DNA of 38,164 bases from an uncultured Blautia sp. (lineage in GTDB: Bacteria > Bacillota > Clostridia > Lachnospirales > Lachnospiraceae). Position numbers and translations under genes: made by a program. Shown one piece after another: positions 1 through 7,427 of the stretch; position 1 is the stretch's first letter; every line of letters begins with the position of its first letter. Location: contig CALBGI010000038.1 of NCBI GenBank assembly GCA_937893675.1, positions 1 through 38,164 of the forward strand, in the 5' to 3' direction. The notes under the pieces are model-generated. The model was not told where the DNA came from. It made no database searches and was given only the letters and a program-made list of their open reading frames with translations.

Positions 1-7
1 AATATGA

Positions 8-36
8 TAAAAGAAAAGCCCGGGCTTTTGCCTGGG
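8..36 (-). terminator. Intrinsic terminator downstream of nagB
   Basis: Read on the minus strand, a 7-bp stem (CCCAGGC, loop AAAA, GCCCGGG, one A-C mismatch) is followed by CTTTTCTTTT. It lies about 80 bases beyond the nagB stop and fits a rho-independent terminator for the minus-strand transcript. Confidence 0.6.
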
Positions 37-53
37 ACTTTGTCTACAGTCTG

Positions 54-89
54 AGAGCTGGTGTTCTGAAAAAAGAACACCAGCTCTTT
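54..89. terminator. Strong hairpin 3' of nagB
   Basis: A perfect 14-bp inverted repeat (AGAGCTGGTGTTCT / AGAACACCAGCTCT) with a 6-base loop. On the plus strand only a short TTT follows, and on the minus strand there is no T run. It is either a weak terminator for a plus-strand gene left of the window or a 3'-end stabilising hairpin for nagB mRNA. Confidence 0.5.
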
Positions 90-115
90 CTGCCTGTGCC
101 GGGCATGGTTTGTGT

Positions 116-847
116 TTACAGAGTGGTTTTGGACAGTGCAGCCTCATCCGCGACAATGATGGCATTGGGATGGAACTGCAGGATGCTTGCCGGAACCTGA
201 GGAGTTACCGGTCCGTTGATGACTTTGGAAAGAATGTCCGCTTTATCTGCGCCGCTGACAATGACAAGCACGGATTTTGCGCGCATGATGGTGCCGATGC
301 CCATGGTATAAGCCTGGCGCGGAACGTCTGCCTCGCTGGCAAAGAAGCGCTTGTTGGCCTGGATGGTTACTTCGTGAAGGTCTACGCAGTGGGTTTCATT
401 GGGGAAATAGTCGTCCGGCTCGTTGAAACCGATGTGACCGTCATGGCCAAGGCCGAGAAGCTGAAGGTCTGCCGGTCCCACCTTGTGGAGCAGCTCGTTG
501 TAAGCTGCACATGCGGCATCGCTGTCTGCGATCGTTCCGTCCGGCACATAGGTGTGCTCCATGGGAACATTGACGCGGCTGAAAAGATGCTGATTCATGA
601 AATAGCGGTAGCTCTGGTCGTTGGAAGCGTCGAGGCCCTTGTATTCATCCAGATTCACGGTGGTTACCCGGGAGAAATCCAGGTCGCCGCTTTCGTACAT
701 GGAAACAAGTCTGTCGTAGGTGCCGATGGGGGAGGAACCGGTAGCCAGTCCCAGCACGCAGTCCGGCTTGGCGATCAGCTGTGCCGCGATGATGTTTGCC
801 GCCTTGCGGCTTAAGTCCTGATAGTCTTTTGCTTTTACGATTTTCAT
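116..847 (-). CDS. nagB: Glucosamine-6-phosphate deaminase
   Basis: Converts glucosamine-6-phosphate to fructose-6-phosphate and ammonia in the cytoplasm, the step by which amino sugars enter glycolysis. The 243-residue protein shows the family motifs: ATGSSP near residue 35, NLDEY with Asp67, and GHDGHIGFNEP with Asp136, His138 and Glu143. These four residues sit at a constant offset of five from the E. coli catalytic set (Asp72, Asp141, His143, Glu148), so the active site is complete. A GGAG ribosome binding site precedes the ATG on the minus strand. It lies 69 bases downstream of, and in the same direction as, an AraC regulator, and it is divergent from an amino-sugar-type transporter/kinase operon, which suggests that the imported sugars feed it. 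It may be co-transcribed with the regulator or use its own promoter at 866-894. Confidence 0.97.
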   Translation of the reverse strand: MKIVKAKDYQDLSRKAANIIAAQLIAKPDCVLGLATGSSPIGTYDRLVSMYESGDLDFSRVTTVNLDEYKGLDASNDQSYRYFMNQHLFSRVNVPMEHTYVPDGTIADSDAACAAYNELLHKVGPADLQLLGLGHDGHIGFNEPDDYFPNETHCVDLHEVTIQANKRFFASEADVPRQAYTMGIGTIMRAKSVLVIVSGADKADILSKVINGPVTPQVPASILQFHPNAIIVADEAALSKTTL

Positions 848-865
848 AGTGAGTCTCCTTTTAAA

Positions 866-894
866 ATTATATTTTTGAAACTTTGTTTCTGCAA
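866..894 (-). promoter_or_regulatory. Putative nagB promoter
   Basis: On the minus strand TTGCAG (894-889) and TATAAT (871-866) are separated by 17 bases. The spacer contains the inverted repeat GAAAC-TTT-GTTTC (877-889), a possible operator. The -35 box is weak (3/6). Confidence 0.45.
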
Positions 895-916
895 GATAGG
901 GAGATCCCCGCTGTTC

Positions 917-1816
917 TCAGCTGCTGCGGCGGGAATGGGACTGAATGGAATTGACATACTCGGTAGGCGTCATTCCGGAAATTTTTTTGAACTGCCTGGA
1001 AAAATAGTGTATGGACGAGTAACCGAGAAAGTCGGAAATCTGTGTGAAGTTCATCCGGTTTTCGCGGATGAGCTGTTTGGCAAGCTCGGTTTTCATCTGC
1101 GAGAAGAACTCAATGACGCCGCATCCGTGATGTTCCCGGAAAAGCTTCTGCAGCTGGGAACGGCCGATGAGGTTGTCGTGGCAGATGGTCTCCACTGTCA
1201 GGTGTTCCTGTATGTGCTCCTCCAGATAAAACAGGATTTTATCGTGGATGGCAGAGGATTTTGCGGAGCTGCAAAGGCCGGTGCCGAAGGTGGAGGACAG
1301 AGGCGGCATTGTGTGTCGGCGTATCAGGGAAATGAGGATTTCCTGAAGATACATGCGCACCAGCTGCTGTGCGCCGAACATGCAGTCCTGCCGTTTTTCC
1401 ATTTTTTCCATATAGGGGTCGTTCAGCGGCGATGCGATGCAGCGTCTCGCTTCTGCAACAAGAAGCCCCATGAGATTTCGCTCGCTGTCTGTGATGTGAA
1501 AGGTCCGGTTCTGAAAAAAACTCATGCAGGGAGAGGTGCAGGCAAAGGATACCACAACAATATTCGGCGCGCTCTGCCCTGCTGCCATGAGGTCATGGAA
1601 CTCGTTGGGACTGTGGAAAATGATCTCTCCCCGGGAAAGGATATGCGTCTGCGTGTCTGTGGTGACGGAGGCGCTGCCTTTGTCAACATACTGAAATTCC
1701 CAAAAATTGTGGCGCTCTCCCGGGAAATGAAAATCGCTGCGGTATTCAAAGTAATGTACCGTAAATATTTCGTCAATGTGAATGTCATCTTCCAGATGAA
1801 TACTCTCATAAGCCAT
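917..1816 (-). CDS. AraC-family transcriptional regulator
   Basis: A 299-residue regulator with an N-terminal cupin-like sensor half (roughly residues 20-100, with the HNFWEF and GEIIFHSPNEFH stretches typical of AraC cupins) and a C-terminal pair of helix-turn-helix motifs (roughly 190-292, ending in the FSRQFKKISGMTP signature of AraC/XylS proteins). The family usually activates a neighbouring sugar operon when the sensor half binds a sugar. Here the divergent transporter-kinase-galE operon starts 260 bases away, and that gap holds repeated ATTGTGCAAAA elements that could be its binding sites. nagB lies just downstream in the same direction. The ATG at 1816 is preceded by GGAG. The ligand cannot be read from sequence; a hexosamine or a disaccharide containing one is the inference from context. 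Confidence 0.92.
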   Translation of the reverse strand: MAYESIHLEDDIHIDEIFTVHYFEYRSDFHFPGERHNFWEFQYVDKGSASVTTDTQTHILSRGEIIFHSPNEFHDLMAAGQSAPNIVVVSFACTSPCMSFFQNRTFHITDSERNLMGLLVAEARRCIASPLNDPYMEKMEKRQDCMFGAQQLVRMYLQEILISLIRRHTMPPLSSTFGTGLCSSAKSSAIHDKILFYLEEHIQEHLTVETICHDNLIGRSQLQKLFREHHGCGVIEFFSQMKTELAKQLIRENRMNFTQISDFLGYSSIHYFSRQFKKISGMTPTEYVNSIQSHSRRSS

Positions 1817-1844
1817 AGTACCTGTCTCCGTTGAAGGGATATCT

Positions 1845-1863
1845 CATACCCGGGCAGGGTATG
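1845..1863. promoter_or_regulatory. Inverted repeat in the regulator leader
   Basis: CATACCC-GGGCA-GGGTATG, a perfect 7+7 inverted repeat 29 bases upstream of the AraC start codon and just downstream of its likely transcription start. It could be an operator for autoregulation; no protein can be assigned. Confidence 0.4.
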
Positions 1864-1873
1864 CATTTCTATC

Positions 1874-1902
1874 AGTATAACGCACATTTGCGAAAAAGGC
1901 CA
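1874..1902 (-). promoter_or_regulatory. Possible promoter of the AraC regulator
   Basis: On the minus strand a TATACT -10 (1879-1874) lies 17 bases from TGGCCT (1902-1897). The -10 is good and the -35 poor. Confidence 0.3.
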
Positions 1903-1932
1903 GCATTTGTATGATTGTTGTGGAAAGAGTTT

Positions 1933-1980
1933 ATTGTGCAAAAGAAATGAATGATTGTGTAAATACTAATTGTGCAAAAA
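1933..1980. promoter_or_regulatory. Repeated ATTGTGCAAAA elements, candidate AraC operators
   Basis: Identical 11-mers ATTGTGCAAAA start at 1933 and 1969, with ATTGTGTAAA at 1954 between them and a degenerate ATTTGCGAAAA at 1886. The last copy ends next to the extended -10 of the transporter operon, where an AraC-type activator commonly binds. The repetition is seen directly; the binding protein is inferred from the adjacent regulator gene. Confidence 0.5.
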
Positions 1981-1989
1981 TGCTAAAAT
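1961..1989 (+). promoter_or_regulatory. Likely activator-dependent promoter of the transporter operon
   Basis: An extended -10 (TGC followed by TAAAAT, 1981-1989) has no recognisable -35 at the right distance (AAATAC at 1961). The repeated ATTGTGCAAAA element overlaps the -35 region, which fits a promoter that needs an activator. Confidence 0.4.
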
Positions 1990-2075
1990 TAGAGACATAA
2001 AAGCACGGATTTATTCAATATTGATAAAAACCGGCGAAAAACAACTTCATTAATTCTTTAAGGAGGACGAGAGTT

Positions 2076-3326
2076 ATGGGAATGAAAAAGAAACTTCTTA
2101 GCGCAGCTCTTTGTGCAGCAATGGTTGGTGCTATGGCAGCTCCGGCTACTGTACAGGCAGAAGAGGGCGGCACACTGGTTTACTGGTCCATGTGGGAGTC
2201 CACAGAGCCCCAGGGACAGGCGATCCAGGAAGCTGTTGACGCTTATATGGAAGAGACCGGCGTGAAGGTTGACCTGCAGTTCAAGGGTCGTACCGGAAAC
2301 CGCGAGGCTCTTCAGCCCGCACTTGACGGCGGTACACAGATTGACATTTTTGATGAGGATATCGACCGTGTGAACAGCATGTATGCAAAATACCTCATGG
2401 ATCTTGAGGATCTTGCAGCTGAGACCGGTTATGAGGAGACTGCAAACGCAGCGCTTATGGCAGCATGCCGCGAGGCTGGCGGCGGAACATTGAAGACCAT
2501 TCCGTATCAGCCCAACGTATTTGCATTCTTCTACAACAAAGCACTGTTTGAGCAGGCTGGTATCGAAAAAGAGCCCACCACATGGGCAGAATTCAAGGAT
2601 GTATGCCAGAAACTGAAAGATGCAGGCATCACTCCCATGACCATGGACGACGCTTATGCAACATCCGTAATCGGCTATCATCTCGCAAGACTGGTAGGCG
2701 AGGAGAAGGTTGTTGAGATCGTAACCGAAGGCAAATGGGATGACCCGGCAGTTCTTCAGATGGCAAAGGATATCGAGGAACTCGCTTCTAACGGTTACTA
2801 TTCTGAAATGGTTGGTTCCAACGTATGGCCGGCAGGTCAGAACACAGAGCTTGCTCTTGGAACCGCTGCAATGTACCTGAACGGCTCCTGGCTTCCCAAT
2901 GAGGTCAAGGACATGGCTGGCCCGGACTTCCAGTGGGGCTGCTTCGCATATCCGGAGCTTGAGAACGGTGCAAACGGCATCGAGACCAACAACTTTGGTG
3001 CACAGGTATTTGGTATCAACAAAGATTCCAAGATGGCAAAAGAGGCATTTGACCTCATCACCTTCATTACCAAGGGCGAATATGACCAGAAACTGGCTGA
3101 TATGTCTGTAGGTATCCCGGCAGACACCACCAACACCGAGTGGCCGGAAATGGTTGCATGTGCAAAACCGGTTATCGAGCAGAGCACAGGCCGTTTCACA
3201 TGGGCAGCAGGCGTTGAGACAAACGTTGATATGACTCCGGTTATCAAAGAGAACTTCATCAAACTGATGGCTGGTTCCCTGACAGCGGATGAATTTGTAG
3301 AGGCTATGGTAGCAGCTGCAAAATAA
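2076..3326 (+). CDS. Extracellular sugar-binding protein of an ABC importer
   Basis: A 416-residue family 1 (SBP_bac_1) solute-binding protein that would capture a sugar and deliver it to the two permeases encoded next. Residues 1-28 form a signal peptide (MKKK, a hydrophobic core, then VQA before EEGG). There is no lipobox cysteine after the core, so signal peptidase I processing is predicted rather than the lipoprotein anchor usual in Gram-positive bacteria. The mature part has the typical YWSMWES start and a GTAAMYLNGSW stretch near residue 265. An AAGGAGG at 2060-2066 selects the ATG at 2076 over the in-frame ATG at 2082. It is the first gene of the operon and is followed by a terminator-like hairpin, a common way to make more binding protein than permease. 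The ligand is unknown; the kinase and galE downstream suggest an N-acetylhexosamine or a disaccharide containing one. Confidence 0.93.
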   Translation: MGMKKKLLSAALCAAMVGAMAAPATVQAEEGGTLVYWSMWESTEPQGQAIQEAVDAYMEETGVKVDLQFKGRTGNREALQPALDGGTQIDIFDEDIDRVNSMYAKYLMDLEDLAAETGYEETANAALMAACREAGGGTLKTIPYQPNVFAFFYNKALFEQAGIEKEPTTWAEFKDVCQKLKDAGITPMTMDDAYATSVIGYHLARLVGEEKVVEIVTEGKWDDPAVLQMAKDIEELASNGYYSEMVGSNVWPAGQNTELALGTAAMYLNGSWLPNEVKDMAGPDFQWGCFAYPELENGANGIETNNFGAQVFGINKDSKMAKEAFDLITFITKGEYDQKLADMSVGIPADTTNTEWPEMVACAKPVIEQSTGRFTWAAGVETNVDMTPVIKENFIKLMAGSLTADEFVEAMVAAAK

Positions 3327-3343
3327 TGTTTAAATGACACGCG

Positions 3344-3389
3344 AAAGCCGGTGGCATCGTTTATACGCTGCCGCCGGCTTTTTCCTTTT
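3344..3389 (+). terminator. Intra-operon terminator/attenuator after the binding protein
   Basis: A 13-bp stem (AAAGCCGGTGGCA / TGCCGCCGGCTTT, one wobble) is followed by TTTTTCCTTTT. It lies between the binding-protein stop and the permease start, with no clear promoter after it, so partial read-through is expected. Confidence 0.8.
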
Positions 3390-3447
3390 GCAGGATAAGG
3401 CATTGTCCCTTCCGGAAGGGAAGCGTGTGTGCAAGGAGGAAGGCAAC

Positions 3448-4353
3448 TTGAAGAAAAACAAAACCATGATCGTGGCATTTCTGACACCGGCGGTTCTTTT
3501 GTTCCTGCTCATTTTCCTGTATCCCATTGTCAGGACCATCATTATGAGCTTCTTTAAAATCGAAGGTGTAACCGACTCTATGAATCTGTGGAGTTTTGTG
3601 GGCCTGGACAATTATGTAAAACTGTTCAACACCAGCCTTTTCAGAACATCGTTCTATAACCTGTTCCGCATCTGGCTGATCGGCGGTCTTATTGTGATGT
3701 CCCTGTCCCTTTTGTTTGCAGTTATTCTTACCAGCGGCATCCGCGGCAAAAAGTTTTTCCGCGCCATCATTTACATGCCGAATATCGTAAGTGCGGTTGC
3801 TCTGGCAACCATGTGGCTGCAGTATGTATTCAGCCCTCAGTTCGGTCTTCTCAAGAATGTGTTTAAGACCCTTGGACTGGAGGAACTCTCCAAGATTCAG
3901 TGGCTGGATACGGATCACAAATTCTGGTCCCTGCTCATTGCCTACTGTTTTGGTATGGTAGGGTACCATATGCTGATCTGGCTTTCCGGAATTGAGCGGA
4001 TCAGTCCGGAATACTATGAGGCAGCAACCATTGACGGAGCCAACAAGCTCAATCAGTTCCGTTATATGACACTGCCGCTTCTGAAGGGCGTTTTCAAAAC
4101 CAACATCACCATGTGGTCTGTAAGCTCCGTAGGCTTCTTCGTGTGGTCCCAGCTGTTCTCCAACGTTACGGCGGACACGCAGACGATCACGCCTTACGTG
4201 TACATGTACATGCAGATCTTCGGCGGCGGAAACACCGTGACCGAGCGTAATTCCGGTCTGGGTGCTGCTATCGGTGTTACTTTGAGTCTTTGTGTGGTTC
4301 TCATCTTTACCATCTGCAATAAGGCTATCAAAGACGATGATTTGGAATTCTAA
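3448..4353 (+). CDS. ABC sugar importer permease (MalF/UgpA type)
   Basis: An inner-membrane permease of about 301 residues with six predicted hydrophobic segments, beginning with a helix at about residues 7-30. The EAA loop that docks the ATPase is clear (YYEAATIDGANKLNQF followed by TLPLL). The reading frame is open upstream to 3334, but a TTG at 3448 is chosen: it has AAGGAGGA at 3433-3440 and gives the usual MKKNKTM start, whereas the upstream codons run through the terminator hairpin. It pairs with the next permease. Neither this operon nor the second importer encodes an ATPase, so a shared MsmX/UgpC-type ATPase elsewhere in the genome must energise it. Confidence 0.92.
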   Translation: MKKNKTMIVAFLTPAVLLFLLIFLYPIVRTIIMSFFKIEGVTDSMNLWSFVGLDNYVKLFNTSLFRTSFYNLFRIWLIGGLIVMSLSLLFAVILTSGIRGKKFFRAIIYMPNIVSAVALATMWLQYVFSPQFGLLKNVFKTLGLEELSKIQWLDTDHKFWSLLIAYCFGMVGYHMLIWLSGIERISPEYYEAATIDGANKLNQFRYMTLPLLKGVFKTNITMWSVSSVGFFVWSQLFSNVTADTQTITPYVYMYMQIFGGGNTVTERNSGLGAAIGVTLSLCVVLIFTICNKAIKDDDLEF

Positions 4354-4367
4354 AGGAGGGATGAGCG

Positions 4368-5246
4368 ATGGCAAAAGAAAAAGAACCGCGCAGACCATTT
4401 AATCTGAAAAAAGAGCTCAAGCTCGCCCCCGGATATATTATTCTGTTGATCTGGGTTATTTTTACCATTATGCTTCTGGGCTGGGTGCTCTGCGCCAGCT
4501 TCTCCACCACGGCGGAGATTTTCCAGGGCAAGGCGCTGAAATTTGAGACGGGCCTTCATTTTGAAAACTACGCGAAAGCGTGGAACGGTTCCGGTGTGGC
4601 AGGCTTTTTTGCAAACTCCCTGCTGTACTCGGTGGTTTCCTGCACCATTCTGATCCTGGTGTGTGCGCCTGCAGCGTATGTGCTGTCACGTTTTGACTTT
4701 ATCGCAAACAAGTTTGTCCAGACCAGCTTTGTATCTGCAATGGGCGTTCCGGCGATTATGGTTGTGCTTCCTCTGTTCAGCCTGATCTCCGGTCTGGGGA
4801 TTCTGAACAACATTCCCCTGGCGAAGGGAACGCTGATCCTTCTCTATGTGGGAATCAATGTTCCGTACACCACGATCTTCCTGCTGACCTTTTTCAGCAA
4901 TATTTCCAAAACCTACGAGGAGGCAGCGGCCATTGACGGCTGTCCGCCCATGCGCACGTTCTGGAAGATCATGTTCCCCATGGCACAGTCCGGAATTGTG
5001 ACGGTAACGATTTTTAACTTTATCAATATCTGGAATGAGTATTTCCTGTCATTGATCTTCGCAAGCTCCGATGCTCTGAAGCCGGTTGCTCCCGGACTTT
5101 ACGGAATGATCAACTCCATGAAGTATACCGGAGACTGGGCAGGCATGTTCGCAGCAGTTATCATCGTGTTCCTGCCGACCTTTATTCTCTACATTTTCCT
5201 GTCAGAGAAGATCATCGGCGGTGTTACCGGCGGTATCAAGGGTTAA
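4368..5246 (+). CDS. ABC sugar importer permease (MalG/UgpE type)
   Basis: A 292-residue second permease of the importer. It has an N-terminal transmembrane helix near residues 22-44, four or five further helices, and the EAA loop YEEAAAIDGCPPMRTFWKI followed by MFPMA. The C-terminal GVTGGIKG ending is typical of MalG-like permeases. AAAGGAGGG at 4352-4360 precedes the ATG at 4368; another ATG at 4361 is out of frame. It starts 14 bases after the previous permease, so the two are translated from one message and should form the heterodimeric channel. Confidence 0.93.
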   Translation: MAKEKEPRRPFNLKKELKLAPGYIILLIWVIFTIMLLGWVLCASFSTTAEIFQGKALKFETGLHFENYAKAWNGSGVAGFFANSLLYSVVSCTILILVCAPAAYVLSRFDFIANKFVQTSFVSAMGVPAIMVVLPLFSLISGLGILNNIPLAKGTLILLYVGINVPYTTIFLLTFFSNISKTYEEAAAIDGCPPMRTFWKIMFPMAQSGIVTVTIFNFINIWNEYFLSLIFASSDALKPVAPGLYGMINSMKYTGDWAGMFAAVIIVFLPTFILYIFLSEKIIGGVTGGIKG

Positions 5247-5340
5247 ACAGACGTAAGTATATGCAGTATATGTGAGGATATCTGCGCAGTGTCTGAAAGG
5301 CAGCTGCCGGGTATCCTCGCAGAATCTAGGAGGATATATC

Positions 5341-6264
5341 ATGAAAAAACCAGTATTAGTTGTCATGGCAGCAGGTATGGGAAGCCGTTACGGCGGCCTG
5401 AAGCAGATTGACCCTGTGGATGAGCAGGGACATATTATTATGGACTTTTCCATATTTGATGCGAAAAGAGCCGGCTTTGAAAAGGTTGTCTTTATCATCA
5501 AAAAAGAAAACGAAGAGGATTTCCACGCAGCGATCGGCAATCGCCTGAGCAAATACATGGAGGTTTCCTATGTATTCCAGGATCTTTACAACCTGCCCGA
5601 AGGCTTTGCAGTGCCGGAGGGAAGAGTGAAACCCTGGGGAACCGGACATGCAGTTTTGAGCTGCATCGAAGAGGTGGACGGTCCCTTTGCCGTGATCAAT
5701 GCAGATGATTACTATGGCGTTCATGCATTCCAGATGGCCTATGATTTCCTCACAAAGACCGAGGATACAGACAAATACCACTACATGATGGTTGGATACC
5801 GTCTGGAAAACACGCTGACAGAGAACGGACATGTGGCAAGAGGCGTGTGCGTGACCGATGAGGACGGATACTTAAAAGAGATCAACGAGCGTACCCGCAT
5901 TGAGAAGCGGGGCGAAAATGCAGCCTACACAGAGGATGACGGGGCAACCTGGACGGACCTTGCGGCGGATACCACGGTTTCCATGAACATGTGGGGCTTT
6001 ACTGCCAGCATTCTGGGCGAGCTGAAAGCGCGCTTTGCCGCCTTCCTCAAGGAGAATGTGGAGAAGAACCCGCTGAAATGCGAATACTTCCTGCCGTTTG
6101 TTGTGGATGAGCTTCTGGGCGAGGGCAAGGCGGACGTCAAAGTGCTCAAATCCATGGACAAGTGGTATGGCGTTACTTACAAAGAAGACAAACCGGTAGT
6201 AGTAGCTGCGATTCAGAAGATGAAGGAAGAGGGACGTTATCCTCGGAACCTGTGGGAGGGATGA
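5341..6264 (+). CDS. Sugar-1-phosphate nucleotidyltransferase (RmlA/GlmU fold)
   Basis: A 307-residue nucleotidyltransferase. The N-terminal signature AAGMGSRYGGLKQ (residues 10-22) is the nucleotide-binding loop of the NTP_transferase family, and NADDYYG (120-126) supplies a metal-binding aspartate. The predicted role is to turn a hexose- or N-acetylhexosamine-1-phosphate made by the kinase encoded next into an NDP-sugar, probably UDP-linked, which GalE would then epimerise. In bifidobacterial lacto-N-biose clusters this step is done by an unrelated GalT-like enzyme, so this would be a fold replacement. AGGAGG at 5328-5333 selects the ATG at 5341. The gap to the permease carries a GAGGATA/TATCCTC inverted repeat (5274-5318) without a T tract. 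Substrate and nucleotide are inferred; a UTP-glucose-1-phosphate enzyme is an alternative. Confidence 0.85.
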   Translation: MKKPVLVVMAAGMGSRYGGLKQIDPVDEQGHIIMDFSIFDAKRAGFEKVVFIIKKENEEDFHAAIGNRLSKYMEVSYVFQDLYNLPEGFAVPEGRVKPWGTGHAVLSCIEEVDGPFAVINADDYYGVHAFQMAYDFLTKTEDTDKYHYMMVGYRLENTLTENGHVARGVCVTDEDGYLKEINERTRIEKRGENAAYTEDDGATWTDLAADTTVSMNMWGFTASILGELKARFAAFLKENVEKNPLKCEYFLPFVVDELLGEGKADVKVLKSMDKWYGVTYKEDKPVVVAAIQKMKEEGRYPRNLWEG

Positions 6265-6266
6265 TT

Positions 6267-7370
6267 TTGAAGCTGACAGAAGAGTTAAAAGAAGTGATCG
6301 GGCAGTTTGAGCTGGAAGGAGAGCTCCTGGAGTGTATTCCTTACGGAAGCGGTCACATCAACGATACCTATCGTCTTACCTATGAGACGGGAGACGGACA
6401 GACGCGCTATATTCTGCAGCGCATGAACAAAAGTATTTTCAAAAATCCGCAAGAGCTTATGGAGAACATCAGCGGTGTCACAGGATGGCTTCGTGAAAAA
6501 ATCCAGAAAGCAGGAGGAGATCCGCAGCGGGAAACCTTAAATCTTGTAAAAGACAAGGCAGGGAATCCTTATTATGTGGACAGCCAGGGAGAATACTGGA
6601 GAGTCTATCTTTTCATAGAGGGCGCTACCAGCTTTGACCAGGTGGAAAACGACGAGGATTTTTACCAGAGTGCGGTTGCCTTCGGACATTTTCAGCGTCT
6701 GCTGGCAGACTATCCGGCAGATACCCTTCACGAAACGATTGTGAATTTCCATAATACCGTGGACAGAATGCGTCTTTTTAAGGAGGCACTGGCTGCGGAT
6801 GTGTGCGGACGTGCCAAGGACGTGCAGGAGGAGATAAAATTTGTGCTGGACAGAGAGGAACTGGCGCATGTGCTCTGCGATATGCAGGCAGAGGGCAGGC
6901 TTCCTCTTCGCGTAACCCACAATGACACCAAGCTTAACAACATCATGATCGATGATGAGACCGGCAAAGCAATCTGTGTCATTGATCTGGATACCGTAAT
7001 GCCGGGACTTTCCGTCAATGACTTTGGCGATTCCATTCGTTTCGGCGCAAGCACGGCGGCGGAGGACGAGCAGGATCTGTCCAAGGTTTCCTGCGATCTG
7101 AACCTCTTTGAAATCTATGCCAAAGGATTTATTGAGGGGTGCGCAGGGGCTCTTACGGAAGAAGAGCTTGCTATGCTTCCTATGGGTGCTATAACCATGA
7201 CCTTTGAATGCGGCATGCGGTTCCTCACAGACCACCTCAGCGGAGATACCTATTTCAAGATTCACCGGGAAGGCCATAATCTGGACCGTGCCAGAACACA
7301 GTTTAAGCTGGTGCACGATATGGAAGAAAAGCTTCCCCAGATGAAAGCTATTGTGCAAAAATATAAATAG
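6267..7370 (+). CDS. NahK-like sugar kinase (APH/phosphotransferase fold)
   Basis: A cytoplasmic kinase of about 367 residues with the aminoglycoside-phosphotransferase/choline-kinase fold. An early glycine-rich GSGHINDTY loop, the catalytic THNDTKLNN (His218, Asp220) and the metal-binding IDLDT (Asp240, Asp242) are all present. Length and motifs match the N-acetylhexosamine 1-kinases (NahK/LnpB) that phosphorylate GlcNAc or GalNAc at C1. Position between a nucleotidyltransferase and galE supports that role. The start is uncertain: GGGAGGG at 6254-6260 lies 6 bases before a TTG at 6267 but directly against an ATG at 6261 that overlaps the previous stop; either differs by two residues only. 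The last codons contain the ATTGTGCAAAA motif also seen upstream of the operon. The exact sugar is not proven; other hexose 1-kinases share this fold. Confidence 0.85.
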   Translation: MKLTEELKEVIGQFELEGELLECIPYGSGHINDTYRLTYETGDGQTRYILQRMNKSIFKNPQELMENISGVTGWLREKIQKAGGDPQRETLNLVKDKAGNPYYVDSQGEYWRVYLFIEGATSFDQVENDEDFYQSAVAFGHFQRLLADYPADTLHETIVNFHNTVDRMRLFKEALAADVCGRAKDVQEEIKFVLDREELAHVLCDMQAEGRLPLRVTHNDTKLNNIMIDDETGKAICVIDLDTVMPGLSVNDFGDSIRFGASTAAEDEQDLSKVSCDLNLFEIYAKGFIEGCAGALTEEELAMLPMGAITMTFECGMRFLTDHLSGDTYFKIHREGHNLDRARTQFKLVHDMEEKLPQMKAIVQKYK

Positions 7371-7379
7371 TGCTACAAT
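7351..7379 (+). promoter_or_regulatory. Possible internal promoter for galE
   Basis: TTGTGC (7351-7356) and TACAAT (7374-7379) are 17 bases apart, with TGC before the -10 (extended). It overlaps the end of the kinase gene. The -35 box coincides with an exact ATTGTGCAAAA copy (7350-7360). Confidence 0.4.
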
Positions 7380-7427
7380 GAACAAGGAATATGACAACAG
7401 ATGAACAACAGTCAGGAGGACAAAGCT

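Noticed and set aside
110..814. A 234-codon open frame antisense to nagB
   Set aside because: nagB has complete catalytic residues and a ribosome site; the opposite frame has neither.
5274..5318. GAGGATA/TATCCTC repeat before the nucleotidyltransferase gene as terminator or riboswitch
   Set aside because: The loop is long, no T run follows and no known riboswitch pattern is visible.
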